Shown piece by piece: positions 16,236 to 24,744 of a DNA stretch of 64,000 bases (positions within the stretch are counted from its first letter, which is position 1; each line of letters starts with the position of its first letter). This DNA is from Streptomyces flaveolus (GTDB lineage Bacteria; Actinomycetota; Actinomycetes; Streptomycetales; Streptomycetaceae). A program made the position numbers and the translations under genes. The stretch lies in the NCBI RefSeq assembly GCF_014648815.1, contig NZ_BMRV01000008.1, positions 62,001 through 126,000 on the forward strand, in the 5' to 3' direction. The notes under the pieces were generated by a model, which worked only from the letters and a program-made list of their open reading frames with translations, did not search any database and was not told the DNA's origin.

Positions 16236-17582
16236 TCAGGCGCCGACGGGGGCGGTGCGGGAGTCGGCGACGGCGGGGCCGGCGGCCTGCTCGTCGTGGT
16301 CGGGGCGCCTGAGCAGCAGGAGCATGCAGCCCAGGGTGAGCGCCACCTGGAAGACGGCGTAGGCGATGACCGCGGTGACGGAGCCGGTCCGGTTGAGCAG
16401 GAACTGGCCGACGATCGGCGTCGTACCGCCCAGCAGCGTGCCGCACAGCTGGTAGCAGAGCGAGATACCGGTGTAGCGCAGGTGGGCGGGGAAGCGGCTG
16501 GCGAGCATGCCGGCGAGGGCGGCGTAGTACAGGCAGTGCGGGATGGTGGCGACGGAGACACCGAGCATCGCGAGACCGTAGTTCTCGGTGCCGATGAGGA
16601 CGAACATCAGGGGCATCAGGACCAGTTCGGGCACCAGCATCACGAGCACGGCGCGGGACCAGCTCTTCATCCTGGTGGCCATCACCGCGCCGAAGGGCTG
16701 GACGACGATCTGGGTGATGTTGGCGACCAGGATGATCGTGAGGAACGAACTGCGGTCGAATCCGAGCGAGCTGGTGGCCCAGGACAGGGCGAACGTCGAC
16801 TTGAAGTAGGTCGCCGAGAGGCCGATGGTGCAGGCGCCGATGCCGAGGACGATCAGCATGGGGTGGCTGCGCAGCACCTCGGAGAGCGGAAGCCTGACGA
16901 CTTCCTTCTTCTCGATGAGCTTGGCCATGGCCGGGGACTCGGCGACCTTCAGCCGGACCAGCAGACCGACCATGACGAGCGCGGCGGAGGCGAGGAAGGG
17001 CACCCGCCAGCCCCAGGCGACGAAGGCGTCGTCGGGCAGTTGGCTGATGGCCAGGAAGCTCAGGGTGGACAGGGTGTTGCCGACGGGTGATCCCTGCTGG
17101 GCGAACGCCCCGTACAGGACCGATTTGCCCTTGGGGGCGTGTTCGGAGGCGATCAGCACGGAGCCGCCCCATTCACCGCCGAGGCCGATGCCCTGGATCA
17201 TGCGGATGCAGACCAGGAGGACCGGGGCGGCGATGCCGATGGACCCGTAGCCCGGGAGCAGACCGATCGCGGTGGTGGAGAGGCCCATCATCAGCAGGGT
17301 GATGACGAGGGTCTTCTTGCGGCCGAGGCGGTCGCCGTAGTGGCCGAAGACGATGCCGCCGATGGGGCGGGCGAGGAAGCCGACCCAGAAGGTGGCGAAG
17401 GCGACCAGGGTGCCCACGGCGCCTTCGAGTTCGGGGAAGAACACCTTGTCGAAGACGAGAGCCGCCGCGGTGCCGTAGATGTAGAAGTCGAACCACTCGA
17501 TGGTCGAGCCGATGAAGGCTCCGATCCCGGCGCGGTTGGCGGCTTTCGTCTTCTCGCGTGCGGTGGCGGTGGACGCACTCAT
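16236..17582 (-). CDS. MFS transporter, metabolite:H+ symporter (MHS) type
   Basis: A 448-residue carrier with 12 membrane helices. The start resembles the shikimate/proline-betaine/citrate group: IGSTIEWFDFYIYGTAAALVF, then GGIVFGHYGDRLGRKKTLV (the MFS loop 2-3 signature) and IRMIQGIGLGGEWGGSVL. The ATG at 17582 follows GGGAG with 8-base spacing. MHS members import carboxylates such as aromatic acids, dicarboxylates or shikimate. Lying between MaoC and thiolase genes, it probably brings in the substrate of this CoA-dependent catabolic locus. The identity of that acid is not visible. Confidence 0.92.
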   Translation of the reverse strand: MSASTATAREKTKAANRAGIGAFIGSTIEWFDFYIYGTAAALVFDKVFFPELEGAVGTLVAFATFWVGFLARPIGGIVFGHYGDRLGRKKTLVITLLMMGLSTTAIGLLPGYGSIGIAAPVLLVCIRMIQGIGLGGEWGGSVLIASEHAPKGKSVLYGAFAQQGSPVGNTLSTLSFLAISQLPDDAFVAWGWRVPFLASAALVMVGLLVRLKVAESPAMAKLIEKKEVVRLPLSEVLRSHPMLIVLGIGACTIGLSATYFKSTFALSWATSSLGFDRSSFLTIILVANITQIVVQPFGAVMATRMKSWSRAVLVMLVPELVLMPLMFVLIGTENYGLAMLGVSVATIPHCLYYAALAGMLASRFPAHLRYTGISLCYQLCGTLLGGTTPIVGQFLLNRTGSVTAVIAYAVFQVALTLGCMLLLLRRPDHDEQAAGPAVADSRTAPVGA

Positions 17583-17714
17583 GGGTGGCTCCCTGTGAAC
17601 ATGGTTCGTCGAGCGGACGGGGATGACTGACCGGGTGTCGCCCGGGACGTCCTGCGCCGCGCGAGTGGTACGGGGACGGCGGCGCGGAAGGGGGACGGCG
17701 GTGGTGGGGTGTCC

Positions 17715-18941
17715 TCAGGCGGTGACGCGCTCGAAGACCGCGGCGAGGCCCTGACCGCCGCCGATGCACATGGTCTCCAGGCCGTAGCGGGCCCGGCTGC
17801 GGTGCATTTCGTGGGCGAGGGTGGCGAGGATGCGGGCACCGGTGGCGCCGACCGGGTGGCCGAGCGAGATTCCGGAGCCGTTGATGTTGATGCGCTGCTC
17901 GTGGTCCTTCTCGCCGAGGCCCAGCTCCCGGGTACAGGCCAGGACCTGGGCGGCGAACGCCTCGTTGATCTCGATGAGGTCGATGTCGGCGAGGGTGAGC
18001 CCGGCGCGGCCGAGGGCGGCGTGGGTGGCCGGGACCGGGCCGATGCCCATGGTGGCGGCGGGGACACCGGCCCGGGCGAAGGACACGAGACGGACCAGCG
18101 GGGTGAGGCCGAGCCGCTCGGCGGTGGCGGCGCTGGTGACCAGGCAGGCGGCGGCCGCGTCGTTCTGACCGCTGGCGTTGCCCGCGGTGACGGTCGCCTC
18201 CGGATCGCCCCTGCCCATGATCGGGCGCAGCGCCGCGAGTTGATCGGCGGTCGTGTCGGGGCGGGGATGCTCGTCGGCGGTCACCACCGTCTCGCCCTTA
18301 CGGGTGCGTACGGTGACGGGCACCGTCTCCGCGTCATAGCGCCCCTCCGTCATCGCGCGGGCGGCTCGCATCTGGGAGCGCAGGGCGAGTGCGTCCTGGT
18401 CGGCGCGGCTGATGGAGTACGCGCGGCGCAGGTTCTCCGCGGTCTCGATCATGCCGCCGGGGACGGGGTGGTGGACGCCGCCCGCGGTGACCCGGCCGCG
18501 GGCCAGTGCGTCGTGGAGCTGGAGGCCGGGGCCCTTGATGCCCCAGCGGCCGTCGTGCGTGTAGTAGGGGGCGGCGCTCATCACGTCGACGCCGCCCGCG
18601 ATGACGATGTCGCTGAAGCCTGCCCGGATCTGCATGGCGGCGTCGAGGACGGCTTGCAGTCCCGAGCCGCAGCGGCGGTCGGTCTGGAGGCCGGTGACGG
18701 TGTCGGGGAGTCCTGCGTCCAGGGCGGCGACGCGGCCGATGGCCGGGGCCTCGGACGTGGGGTAGGCGTGTCCGAGGATCACCTCGTCGACCCCGCTCGG
18801 GTCGATTCCCGTGCGGGCGACGACCTCCGCGACGACGCGTGCGGCGAGCGCCGCGGGTGTCTGCTGGGCGAAGACTCCGCCGAAACGCCCGATCGGGGTG
18901 CGCAGCGGTTCGCAGATGACGACGTCCGAGGGGTCGGGCAC
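17715..18941 (-). CDS. Thiolase (acetyl-CoA C-acyltransferase)
   Basis: A 408-residue thiolase. The nucleophilic Cys91 sits in TDRRCGSGLQAV. The downstream blocks NASGQNDAAAACLV, EINEAFAAQVLA, NINGSGISLGHPVGATGARI and TMCIGGGQGLAAVF hold the catalytic His and second Cys. It cleaves a 3-oxoacyl-CoA to acetyl-CoA and a shortened acyl-CoA. The start is a GTG at 18941 with AAAGG about 9 bases upstream; the frame is open to 19238 but crosses the promoter. The 103-bp upstream gap holds CAATA/TATTG elements like those at the LysR operator, suggesting shared control. Confidence 0.93.
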   Translation of the reverse strand: MPDPSDVVICEPLRTPIGRFGGVFAQQTPAALAARVVAEVVARTGIDPSGVDEVILGHAYPTSEAPAIGRVAALDAGLPDTVTGLQTDRRCGSGLQAVLDAAMQIRAGFSDIVIAGGVDVMSAAPYYTHDGRWGIKGPGLQLHDALARGRVTAGGVHHPVPGGMIETAENLRRAYSISRADQDALALRSQMRAARAMTEGRYDAETVPVTVRTRKGETVVTADEHPRPDTTADQLAALRPIMGRGDPEATVTAGNASGQNDAAAACLVTSAATAERLGLTPLVRLVSFARAGVPAATMGIGPVPATHAALGRAGLTLADIDLIEINEAFAAQVLACTRELGLGEKDHEQRININGSGISLGHPVGATGARILATLAHEMHRSRARYGLETMCIGGGQGLAAVFERVTA

Positions 18942-19006
18942 GGCGGAACACCTTTCGGCGGCTCGGGTGTGTGGGGCGACCTTCGCACCCGACCACTTAG
19001 TCGGTC

Positions 19007-19030
19007 CAATATCGAGTTGGCCTCCTATTG
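19007..19030. promoter_or_regulatory. Candidate second LysR site before the thiolase gene
   Basis: CAATA (19007-19011) and TATTG (19026-19030) occur as an everted pair, with GTCCAATA echoing the TATTGGAC of the site at 19997. It lies about 65-90 bases upstream of the thiolase start, where an activator would bind. The short half-sites make this suggestive only. Confidence 0.35.
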
Positions 19031-19044
19031 ATTCGCCGCCCGTC

Positions 19045-19947
19045 TCAATGAGCCGGGGAAGGTGTCGGCAGGGCCTCCTCGGCCACCGCGAGCACGGTCC
19101 GCAGCGCAGCGGACGGGTTGTCGGCGCGCCAGGCGAGCGCGGCCTGCCGCCGGACCGGCGGGCCGGCCAGAGGCCGGTAGACGAGCCCGCCCTGCTGGAT
19201 GTGCCGGACGGAGGAGACGGTGAGCGTGACACCGACACCCGCCGCGACGAGGGCCAGGATCGTGTACGAGTCGGGGGCCTCCTGCACCACCCGCGGGTTG
19301 AAGCCGGCCGACTCGCAGACCTGGACCATCGCGTCGCGCACCGTGGAGCCGGCGTTCGCGGGGAAGGAGACGAAGGGTTCGTCGGCGAGGACCGCGATCG
19401 GGATGCTCTCGAGTCCGGCCAGCCGGTGGTCGGAGGGCAGAGCGCACAGCAGCTCCTCCTCGTCGATCACCCGGTAGGCCACCCCCGGCTGGGTCACCGG
19501 CAGACGGACGAACCCCAGATCGAGGGATCCGTCGGCGACCCGGGACAGGGCGACGTTGGCGTACGTCTGCCCCTTCATGACCAGCTCCAGCCCCGGGTGG
19601 GCGGCCCGCACCGCCCGGGTCAGGCGAGGCAGCGTCTCGTGGCTGGAGGCACCGGCGAAGCCGATGGTGACCCGGCCGCACTCCCCCCGCCCCGCGGCCT
19701 TGACCGCCCGCACCGCGGTGTCGAGGTCCTCCAGCACGGCCCGGACGGGTCCGAGGAAGGCCTCCCCCTCACTGGTGAGCCGTACCGAGCGGGTGTTGCG
19801 CTCGAAGAGCTGGACTCCGAGCTCCTTCTCGAGCTGGCGGATCTGCTGGCTGAGCGGGGGCTGGGCCATCTGCAGCCGCTTGGCGGCCCGGCCGAAGTGC
19901 AGTTCCTCGGCCACCGCGGTGAACGCCGTGAGATGACGCAGTTCCAT
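19045..19947 (-). CDS. LysR-type transcriptional regulator
   Basis: A 300-residue LysR protein. The N-terminal winged helix is MELRHLTAFTAVAEELHFGR then AAKRLQMAQPPLSQQIRQLE, followed by the usual RSVRLTSEGEAFL. An effector-binding domain fills residues 90-300. The GPPVRRQAALAWRADNPSAAL ending is like CatR/BenM-type regulators. The ATG at 19947 has only a weak ribosome-binding site. It is divergent from the CoA-transferase genes and presumably activates both arms of the locus in response to the substrate or an intermediate. TATTG-N9-CAATA lies in the 114-bp divergent promoter region. Confidence 0.92.
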   Translation of the reverse strand: MELRHLTAFTAVAEELHFGRAAKRLQMAQPPLSQQIRQLEKELGVQLFERNTRSVRLTSEGEAFLGPVRAVLEDLDTAVRAVKAAGRGECGRVTIGFAGASSHETLPRLTRAVRAAHPGLELVMKGQTYANVALSRVADGSLDLGFVRLPVTQPGVAYRVIDEEELLCALPSDHRLAGLESIPIAVLADEPFVSFPANAGSTVRDAMVQVCESAGFNPRVVQEAPDSYTILALVAAGVGVTLTVSSVRHIQQGGLVYRPLAGPPVRRQAALAWRADNPSAALRTVLAVAEEALPTPSPAH

Positions 19948-19996
19948 CGGAGAAACCCATTCTTCTTGGTGTCGTCCTAATGGGACCTTAATTTGG

Positions 19997-20015
19997 TATT
20001 GGACAGCACTCAATA
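19997..20015. promoter_or_regulatory. LysR-type operator, TATTG-N9-CAATA
   Basis: Perfect 5-bp inverted arms, TATTG (19997-20001) and CAATA (20011-20015), sit about midway between the divergent LysR and CoA-transferase starts. The total length of 19 bp and the location fit a LysR recognition site of the T-N11-A class. Related elements precede the thiolase gene. Confidence 0.5.
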
Positions 20016-20061
20016 GCCGCTGACACGGTAGGGCGACCGCACGCACTCGCCGAGGAGCACC

Positions 20062-21018
20062 GTGGAACGGACGCGAACGGCCGACGGGGCCGGCAAAGTC
20101 ATGTCGATGAGGGAGGCCGTCGCCACCTACGTGCACGACGGCGCCACCGTCGGCATCGAAGGCTTCACCCATCTCATCCCCACCGCCGCCGGGCACGAGA
20201 TCATCCGTCAGGGTCGCCGTGACCTCACCGTCGTACGGATGACGGCGGACATCGTGGTGGACCAGATGATCGCCGCCGGCTGTGTCTCACGGCTCGTCTC
20301 CTCCTTCGTCGGCAACTCCTCGGCCGGTTCGCTCGGTGAGCTGCGGCGCAGGATCGAGCGCGCCGACCCGGCGCCGCTGACCTTCGAGGAGTACAGCCAC
20401 TACGGGATGGTCTGCCGCTATCTGGCCGGTGCGCAGCGGCTCCCCTTCTACCCGCTGCGCAGCTACGGCGGCAGCGACCTGCCGGGCGTCAACGGCGACC
20501 TGCGCAAGGTGACTTCGCCCTATCCCGGGCCGGACGGCGAACCCGAGCAGATCTACGTCGTCCCGCCGGTCAATCCGGATGTCACGATCGTCCACGCCCA
20601 GCGGGCGGACCGCCTGGGCAACACCCAGATCTGGGGGCTGACCGGCGTACAGGCCCAGGCCGTGTACGCGGCGGACAGGGCGATCGTCGTGGTCGAGGAG
20701 GTCGTCGACGAGGAGGTGGTCCGCTCGGATCCCAACCGGACGCTGATCCCGGCACACGCCGTCGACGCCGTCGTCGTCTGCCCGCGCGGCGCGCACCCGT
20801 CCTTCGCACAGGGCTACTACGACCGCGACAACGCCTTCTACCGTGCCTGGTCGCACATCAGCGCGGATCCAGAGCGGCTGCGGGAGTGGCTGGACGAGTG
20901 GGTGTACGGAACGGCCGACCACGCCGAGTACGCCGCGAAGCTGGGCGAGGAGTTCTGGGCGGGGCTCGCGGTCGGCGAGGCGCTCAGCGAACCGGTGAAC
21001 TACGGGCGGCGGCTGTGA
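20062..21018 (+). CDS. CoA-transferase subunit A (glutaconate CoA-transferase / IpdA-like)
   Basis: A 318-residue alpha subunit. It begins VMSMREAVATYVHDGATVGI followed by EGFTHLIPTAAGHEIIRQ, the family's glycine-rich CoA-binding area, and contains VNPDVTIVHAQRADRLGNTQ and IVVVEEVVDEEVV. It activates a carboxylic acid by CoA transfer together with subunit B. The GTG at 20062 follows GAGGAG. It is closer to the glutaconate/IpdA type than to the short acetoacetate type. Its stop lies in a GTGA overlap with an in-frame GTG of subunit B, and it is the first gene of the rightward arm of the locus. Confidence 0.9.
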   Translation: MERTRTADGAGKVMSMREAVATYVHDGATVGIEGFTHLIPTAAGHEIIRQGRRDLTVVRMTADIVVDQMIAAGCVSRLVSSFVGNSSAGSLGELRRRIERADPAPLTFEEYSHYGMVCRYLAGAQRLPFYPLRSYGGSDLPGVNGDLRKVTSPYPGPDGEPEQIYVVPPVNPDVTIVHAQRADRLGNTQIWGLTGVQAQAVYAADRAIVVVEEVVDEEVVRSDPNRTLIPAHAVDAVVVCPRGAHPSFAQGYYDRDNAFYRAWSHISADPERLREWLDEWVYGTADHAEYAAKLGEEFWAGLAVGEALSEPVNYGRRL

Positions 21019-21044
21019 GCACGCCGCGGGAAAGGAACGAGACC

Positions 21045-21821
21045 GTGACGCTCACCGCACCCGGGGCGGTCACGTCCTCGGAGCTGCTCTCCGTCGTCGC
21101 CTCCCGTGAGCTGGCCTCCCGCCGGACGGTGTTCGCCGGCATCGGGCTGCCGACGCTCGCCGTGGAGCTGGCCCGTCTGACCGTCGCGCCGCAGATCGAG
21201 GTCGTGTACGAGTCCGGGGTCTGCGGCGCGCACCCGTCGCACCTGCCGGAGACCATCGCCGACGCCGTCCTCATCTCGGGCGCGGAGGCGGTGCTGTCGA
21301 TGCCGGCGCTGTTCGGGTACGTGTTGCAGGGCGGCCACATCGACGTCGGTTTCCTGGGAGCTGCCCAGATCGACCGCTGGGGCAACCTCAACACCTCCGT
21401 GATCGGGGACTGGGAGCGCCCGGACGTGCGGCTGCCGGGCTCCGGCGGCGCGATGGAGGTGATGGCCAACTCCCGTGAGGTCTTCGTGGTGATGCGCCGC
21501 CACACTCCGCGTTCCTTCACCGGGACCCTGGACTTCTGCACCACACCCGGCCCGGACCGGGCGCTGGCGGAGGGCATCCGCCCTCTGGGCGTCGGCGTCA
21601 CCCGGGTCATCACCGAACTGGGCATCCTGGCCCGTGAGGGCATCGGGGAGGAACTGCGGCTGATCGCCGTCCACCCCGGTGTGACGGTCGACCAGGTCCG
21701 CGAGGCCACCGGCTGGGAGCTGAAGGTGGCCGGCTCCGTGGAGACCGTGGAACCGCCGACCGCGGCGGAGCTGCGGCTGCTGCGGGAGGACGTGGACCCC
21801 CACCGCGTCTACCTTCGCTGA
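21045..21821 (+). CDS. CoA-transferase subunit B (IpdB-like)
   Basis: A beta subunit of about 258 residues. VYESGVCGAHPSHLPETIAD holds the likely catalytic glutamate, followed by LQGGHIDVGFLGAAQIDRWG and GSGGAMEVMANSREVFVVM, typical of the family. I prefer the GTG at 21045, which has AAAGGA about 8 bases upstream. An alternative GTG at 21015 overlaps the stop of subunit A and would add ten residues by coupling; the sequence does not settle this. It forms the active CoA-transferase with subunit A, supplying the CoA-ester to the hydratase, dehydrogenase and thiolase encoded nearby. Confidence 0.88.
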   Translation: MTLTAPGAVTSSELLSVVASRELASRRTVFAGIGLPTLAVELARLTVAPQIEVVYESGVCGAHPSHLPETIADAVLISGAEAVLSMPALFGYVLQGGHIDVGFLGAAQIDRWGNLNTSVIGDWERPDVRLPGSGGAMEVMANSREVFVVMRRHTPRSFTGTLDFCTTPGPDRALAEGIRPLGVGVTRVITELGILAREGIGEELRLIAVHPGVTVDQVREATGWELKVAGSVETVEPPTAAELRLLREDVDPHRVYLR

Positions 21822-21884
21822 GGCGACTCGCCCTTTCCGGGCTCTCCGATCCCGTTCCGCACCTACGAGAGGACCGTCATCGCC

Positions 21885-23432
21885 ATGCGCATCAGGATCG
21901 TCGGTGCCGGGGCCATGGGCCGCGGCATCGCCCAGTGGGCCGCGTCCGCCGGACACACCGTGGAGCTGTGCGACGTTCGGCAGGAGGCCGTGACAGCGGC
22001 CGTGGACTTCGTACGGTCCATGCTGGAACGGGCGGTGGACAAGGGCCGGATGTCCGCCGGGGACCGCACGTCCGTCCTGGAGCGGCTGGTCCCGCTGGAC
22101 GACCCGTGGGCCCCCGGCCCGGACGTCGAGCTGGTCGTCGAAGCCGTGAGGGAGGATCTGGACACCAAGGCCGAGGTGTTCGGGAAGCTGGAACAGGTCC
22201 TGCCCGCCGCCGCCGTCTTCGCCACCAACACCTCGTCCCTGTCCGTGACCCGGATCGCCGCCACCCTGCACGACCCGAGCCGGCTCGCGGGTCTGCACTT
22301 CTTCAATCCCGTGCCGCTGATGAAGATCGTCGAGGTGGTGCCGGGAGCGGCGACCCGGCCGGACATCCCGCCGGCCCTCACCGCGCTGGTGGAGGGCTGC
22401 GGCCACCGCGCGGTCACGGTCGCGGACACGCCGGGCTTCCTGGTCAACCACGCCGGCCGGGGCCTGGTCACGGAGGCGTTGGCGCTGCTGGAGGAGTCGG
22501 TCGCCGAACCGGTGGACATCGACCGGATCGCCCGGGACGTGCTGGGGCTGCGGATGGGTCCGTTCGAGCTGATGGATCTCACGGGGCTCGACGTCACGGC
22601 CTCGGTGATCGACTCGATCTGGGAGGGCTTCCGCCACGAGGACCGCCTGCGCCCCTCCTACCTCACCCCGAACCGGGTGACGGCGGGGCTGCACGGCCGG
22701 AAGACGGGCCGGGGCTGGTACGCCTACGGCCCGGATGACACCGCCGCCGCCGCCGTCGCGGAGCCGCCGGTGACGGGCGACGCGGACCGACCGGTGTTCG
22801 TGACGGAGACGGATTCTCCGTCCGCAGCCGCGCTGCGCCAGGCGCTGACCGCCACCGGGGCGACCGTGGAGGCCGGCCCCGAGCCGTCCGGTGCCGCGGT
22901 GGTGCTGGTTCCGGTCTGGGGCACCACGGTGGCCTCCGCCGTGGCCGCGCTGGGTCTGCCCGCCGGACGCGCCTTCGGGGTGGACCCGCTGCCCGCGGCA
23001 GGCCGGCGCCGAGTGCTCGCGGTGACACCTGCGGCCGATCCGTCCGCCGCGCGGGACGCGCGTGCGGTCCTGGCCCGGGCGGCGGACGGTGAGGAGCCGT
23101 ACGCCGTGTCGGTGGTGCGGGACACGGCGGGCTCGGTCGCACAGCGGCTGCTGGCCTCCGTGGTGTCGGTCGCCTCGTCGATCGCGGAGCGCTCACTCGC
23201 CGTTCCGGCGGACATCGACCTGGCCGTGAGTGCCGGGCTCGGCTACCCCGTCGGGCCGCTGACCTGGGGAGACCGGATCGGCGCCGCCCGGATGCTGGAG
23301 CTCCAGCGGGCCCTGCACGCCACGACCGGCGACCCGCGACACCGCCCGACCCGCTGGCTCACCGAGCGCGCCCAGCTCGGCCTCCCCCTGACGGCCCCGG
23401 GCACATCGCCCGCCGACTGCACCGGCCGGTGA
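21885..23432 (+). CDS. 3-hydroxyacyl-CoA dehydrogenase (PaaH-like, two C-terminal domains)
   Basis: A 515-residue NAD-dependent enzyme. The Rossmann domain opens IRIVGAGAMGRGIAQWAASA, with ATNTSSLSVTRIA and LHFFNPVPLMKIVEVV carrying the catalytic His. A first C-terminal domain follows (GFLVNHAGRGLVTEAL, MGPFELMDLTGLDV). After an alanine-rich linker with a degenerate middle, a second C-terminal copy ends PADIDLAVSAGLGYPVGPLT. Length and order match PaaH-type 3-hydroxyadipyl-CoA dehydrogenases. It would act between the MaoC hydratase and the thiolase. The start at 21885 has GAGAGGAC about 12 bases upstream. A pathway for a dicarboxylic or branched acid is inference. Confidence 0.9.
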   Translation: MRIRIVGAGAMGRGIAQWAASAGHTVELCDVRQEAVTAAVDFVRSMLERAVDKGRMSAGDRTSVLERLVPLDDPWAPGPDVELVVEAVREDLDTKAEVFGKLEQVLPAAAVFATNTSSLSVTRIAATLHDPSRLAGLHFFNPVPLMKIVEVVPGAATRPDIPPALTALVEGCGHRAVTVADTPGFLVNHAGRGLVTEALALLEESVAEPVDIDRIARDVLGLRMGPFELMDLTGLDVTASVIDSIWEGFRHEDRLRPSYLTPNRVTAGLHGRKTGRGWYAYGPDDTAAAAVAEPPVTGDADRPVFVTETDSPSAAALRQALTATGATVEAGPEPSGAAVVLVPVWGTTVASAVAALGLPAGRAFGVDPLPAAGRRRVLAVTPAADPSAARDARAVLARAADGEEPYAVSVVRDTAGSVAQRLLASVVSVASSIAERSLAVPADIDLAVSAGLGYPVGPLTWGDRIGAARMLELQRALHATTGDPRHRPTRWLTERAQLGLPLTAPGTSPADCTGR

Positions 23433-23544
23433 CGGCGGAGGCTGCCGTTCGACCCTGCGACGTGTCGTGCGGGTGCCGCCGGTGTGCTGTCAGTCGAAAA
23501 CGTCCAGGACATGATGCCGGCACCGCAGACGTGGCCCGTCCTTT

Positions 23545-24744
23545 CTACCCGCGCCTCCCGCGCAGGACCTCGAACCCCGCCCTCAGGTCCTCCTTCAGGT
23601 CGGCCAGGGCCTCGAAACCGACGTGCACCCGGATCAGCGGGCCGCGGCCCGCCCATGTTCCGGGCAGGCGCCGGGAGACGGGGTCGGCGGGGACGATCAG
23701 GCTCTCGTAGCCGCCGTAGCTGTGGCCGAGGCCGAAGAGGCGCAGCCGGTCCAGCATCGCGTCGATGTCCGGTTTGCCGAAGGCCGGGTCGAGTTCCACC
23801 CCGAACAGGCCGGCCGCACCGGTGAAGTCGCGGCGCCACAGATCGTGTCCGGGGTCCCCGGGCAGTCCGGGGTGCAGAACCGCCGCCACACCTTCCTGTT
23901 CCGCGATCCAGCGGGCCAGATCCAGCCCCTGTTCGTGGTGGCGGGCCAGGCGCACCCCGAGGGTGCGCAGTCCGCGCAGGCCCAGGTAGGCGTCGTCGGC
24001 GCTCGCGCACTGGCCGAGTCGCATCGCCGCGCCCCGGACGAGCGGGTAGCTCTCCTCGGTGCAGACGACCGCCCCGAGGATGCTGTCCGCGTGCCCCGTC
24101 AGGTACTTGGTCGCGGAGTGCACCACGGCGTCCACGCCCGCGCCCAGTGCCAGCGGGCGGTGGTACACGGGTGTGGCCCAGGTGTTGTCGGCGACGGTGG
24201 CCACCCCGCGGGCCCGGCAGACGGCGGTGAGCGCCGGGACGTCCTGCACCTCGAAGGTGGTGGAGCCCGGGGACTCCAGGTACAGCAGCCGTGTGCGCGG
24301 GCGGATCAGCCGGGCGATCGCGGCGCCGTCCGCGGTCGGGTCGTAGTACTCGGTCTCCACCCCCAGCGCGGCGAGCGAGTCGCAGAACTTCCGGGTCGGC
24401 AGATACACCGAGTCGCTGACGAGGATGTGGTCGCCGGCCCGGACGTACGCGAGGATCGTCGTGGTGATCGCCGCGAGGCCGGAGCACGTCACCACCGCGG
24501 CGTGGCCGCCCTCCAGTTCCGCCAGCGCCTCCTCGAAGGCGCGGGTGGTGGGCGTGCCGAAACGGCCGTAGACCGGGCCGCCGCGCTTGAGCGGGTCGGC
24601 CTGGGAGGCGTCCATCTCCGCCACGTCCCGGTAGAGGACCGTGGAGGCGTGGTGCACGGGCGGGTTGACGTAGCCGCCCTGCCGGCGCGGGTCCGAACCG
24701 GCGTGGACGTACCGTGTCTCCGGCGAGTCGACGGTCTCGTTCAC
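23545..24744 (-). CDS. Cystathionine gamma-synthase/lyase-family PLP enzyme
   Basis: A 399-residue fold-type I PLP enzyme of the Cys/Met metabolism family. It contains NPPVHHASTVLY, YGRFGTPTTRAFEEALAELE, LYLESPGSTTFEVQDVPAL, the cofactor Asp in VADNTWATPVY and the Schiff-base lysine in HSATKYLTGHADSILG. The best match is to cystathionine beta-lyase (MetC-like). The GTG at 24744 overlaps the stop of the upstream MFS gene (GTGA), so the two are coupled. In this operon of ATP-grasp and radical SAM genes it is more likely a tailoring or lyase enzyme of a secondary pathway (C-S cleavage or gamma-substitution) than a housekeeping methionine enzyme; that is inference. Confidence 0.9.
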   Translation of the reverse strand: MNETVDSPETRYVHAGSDPRRQGGYVNPPVHHASTVLYRDVAEMDASQADPLKRGGPVYGRFGTPTTRAFEEALAELEGGHAAVVTCSGLAAITTTILAYVRAGDHILVSDSVYLPTRKFCDSLAALGVETEYYDPTADGAAIARLIRPRTRLLYLESPGSTTFEVQDVPALTAVCRARGVATVADNTWATPVYHRPLALGAGVDAVVHSATKYLTGHADSILGAVVCTEESYPLVRGAAMRLGQCASADDAYLGLRGLRTLGVRLARHHEQGLDLARWIAEQEGVAAVLHPGLPGDPGHDLWRRDFTGAAGLFGVELDPAFGKPDIDAMLDRLRLFGLGHSYGGYESLIVPADPVSRRLPGTWAGRGPLIRVHVGFEALADLKEDLRAGFEVLRGRRG

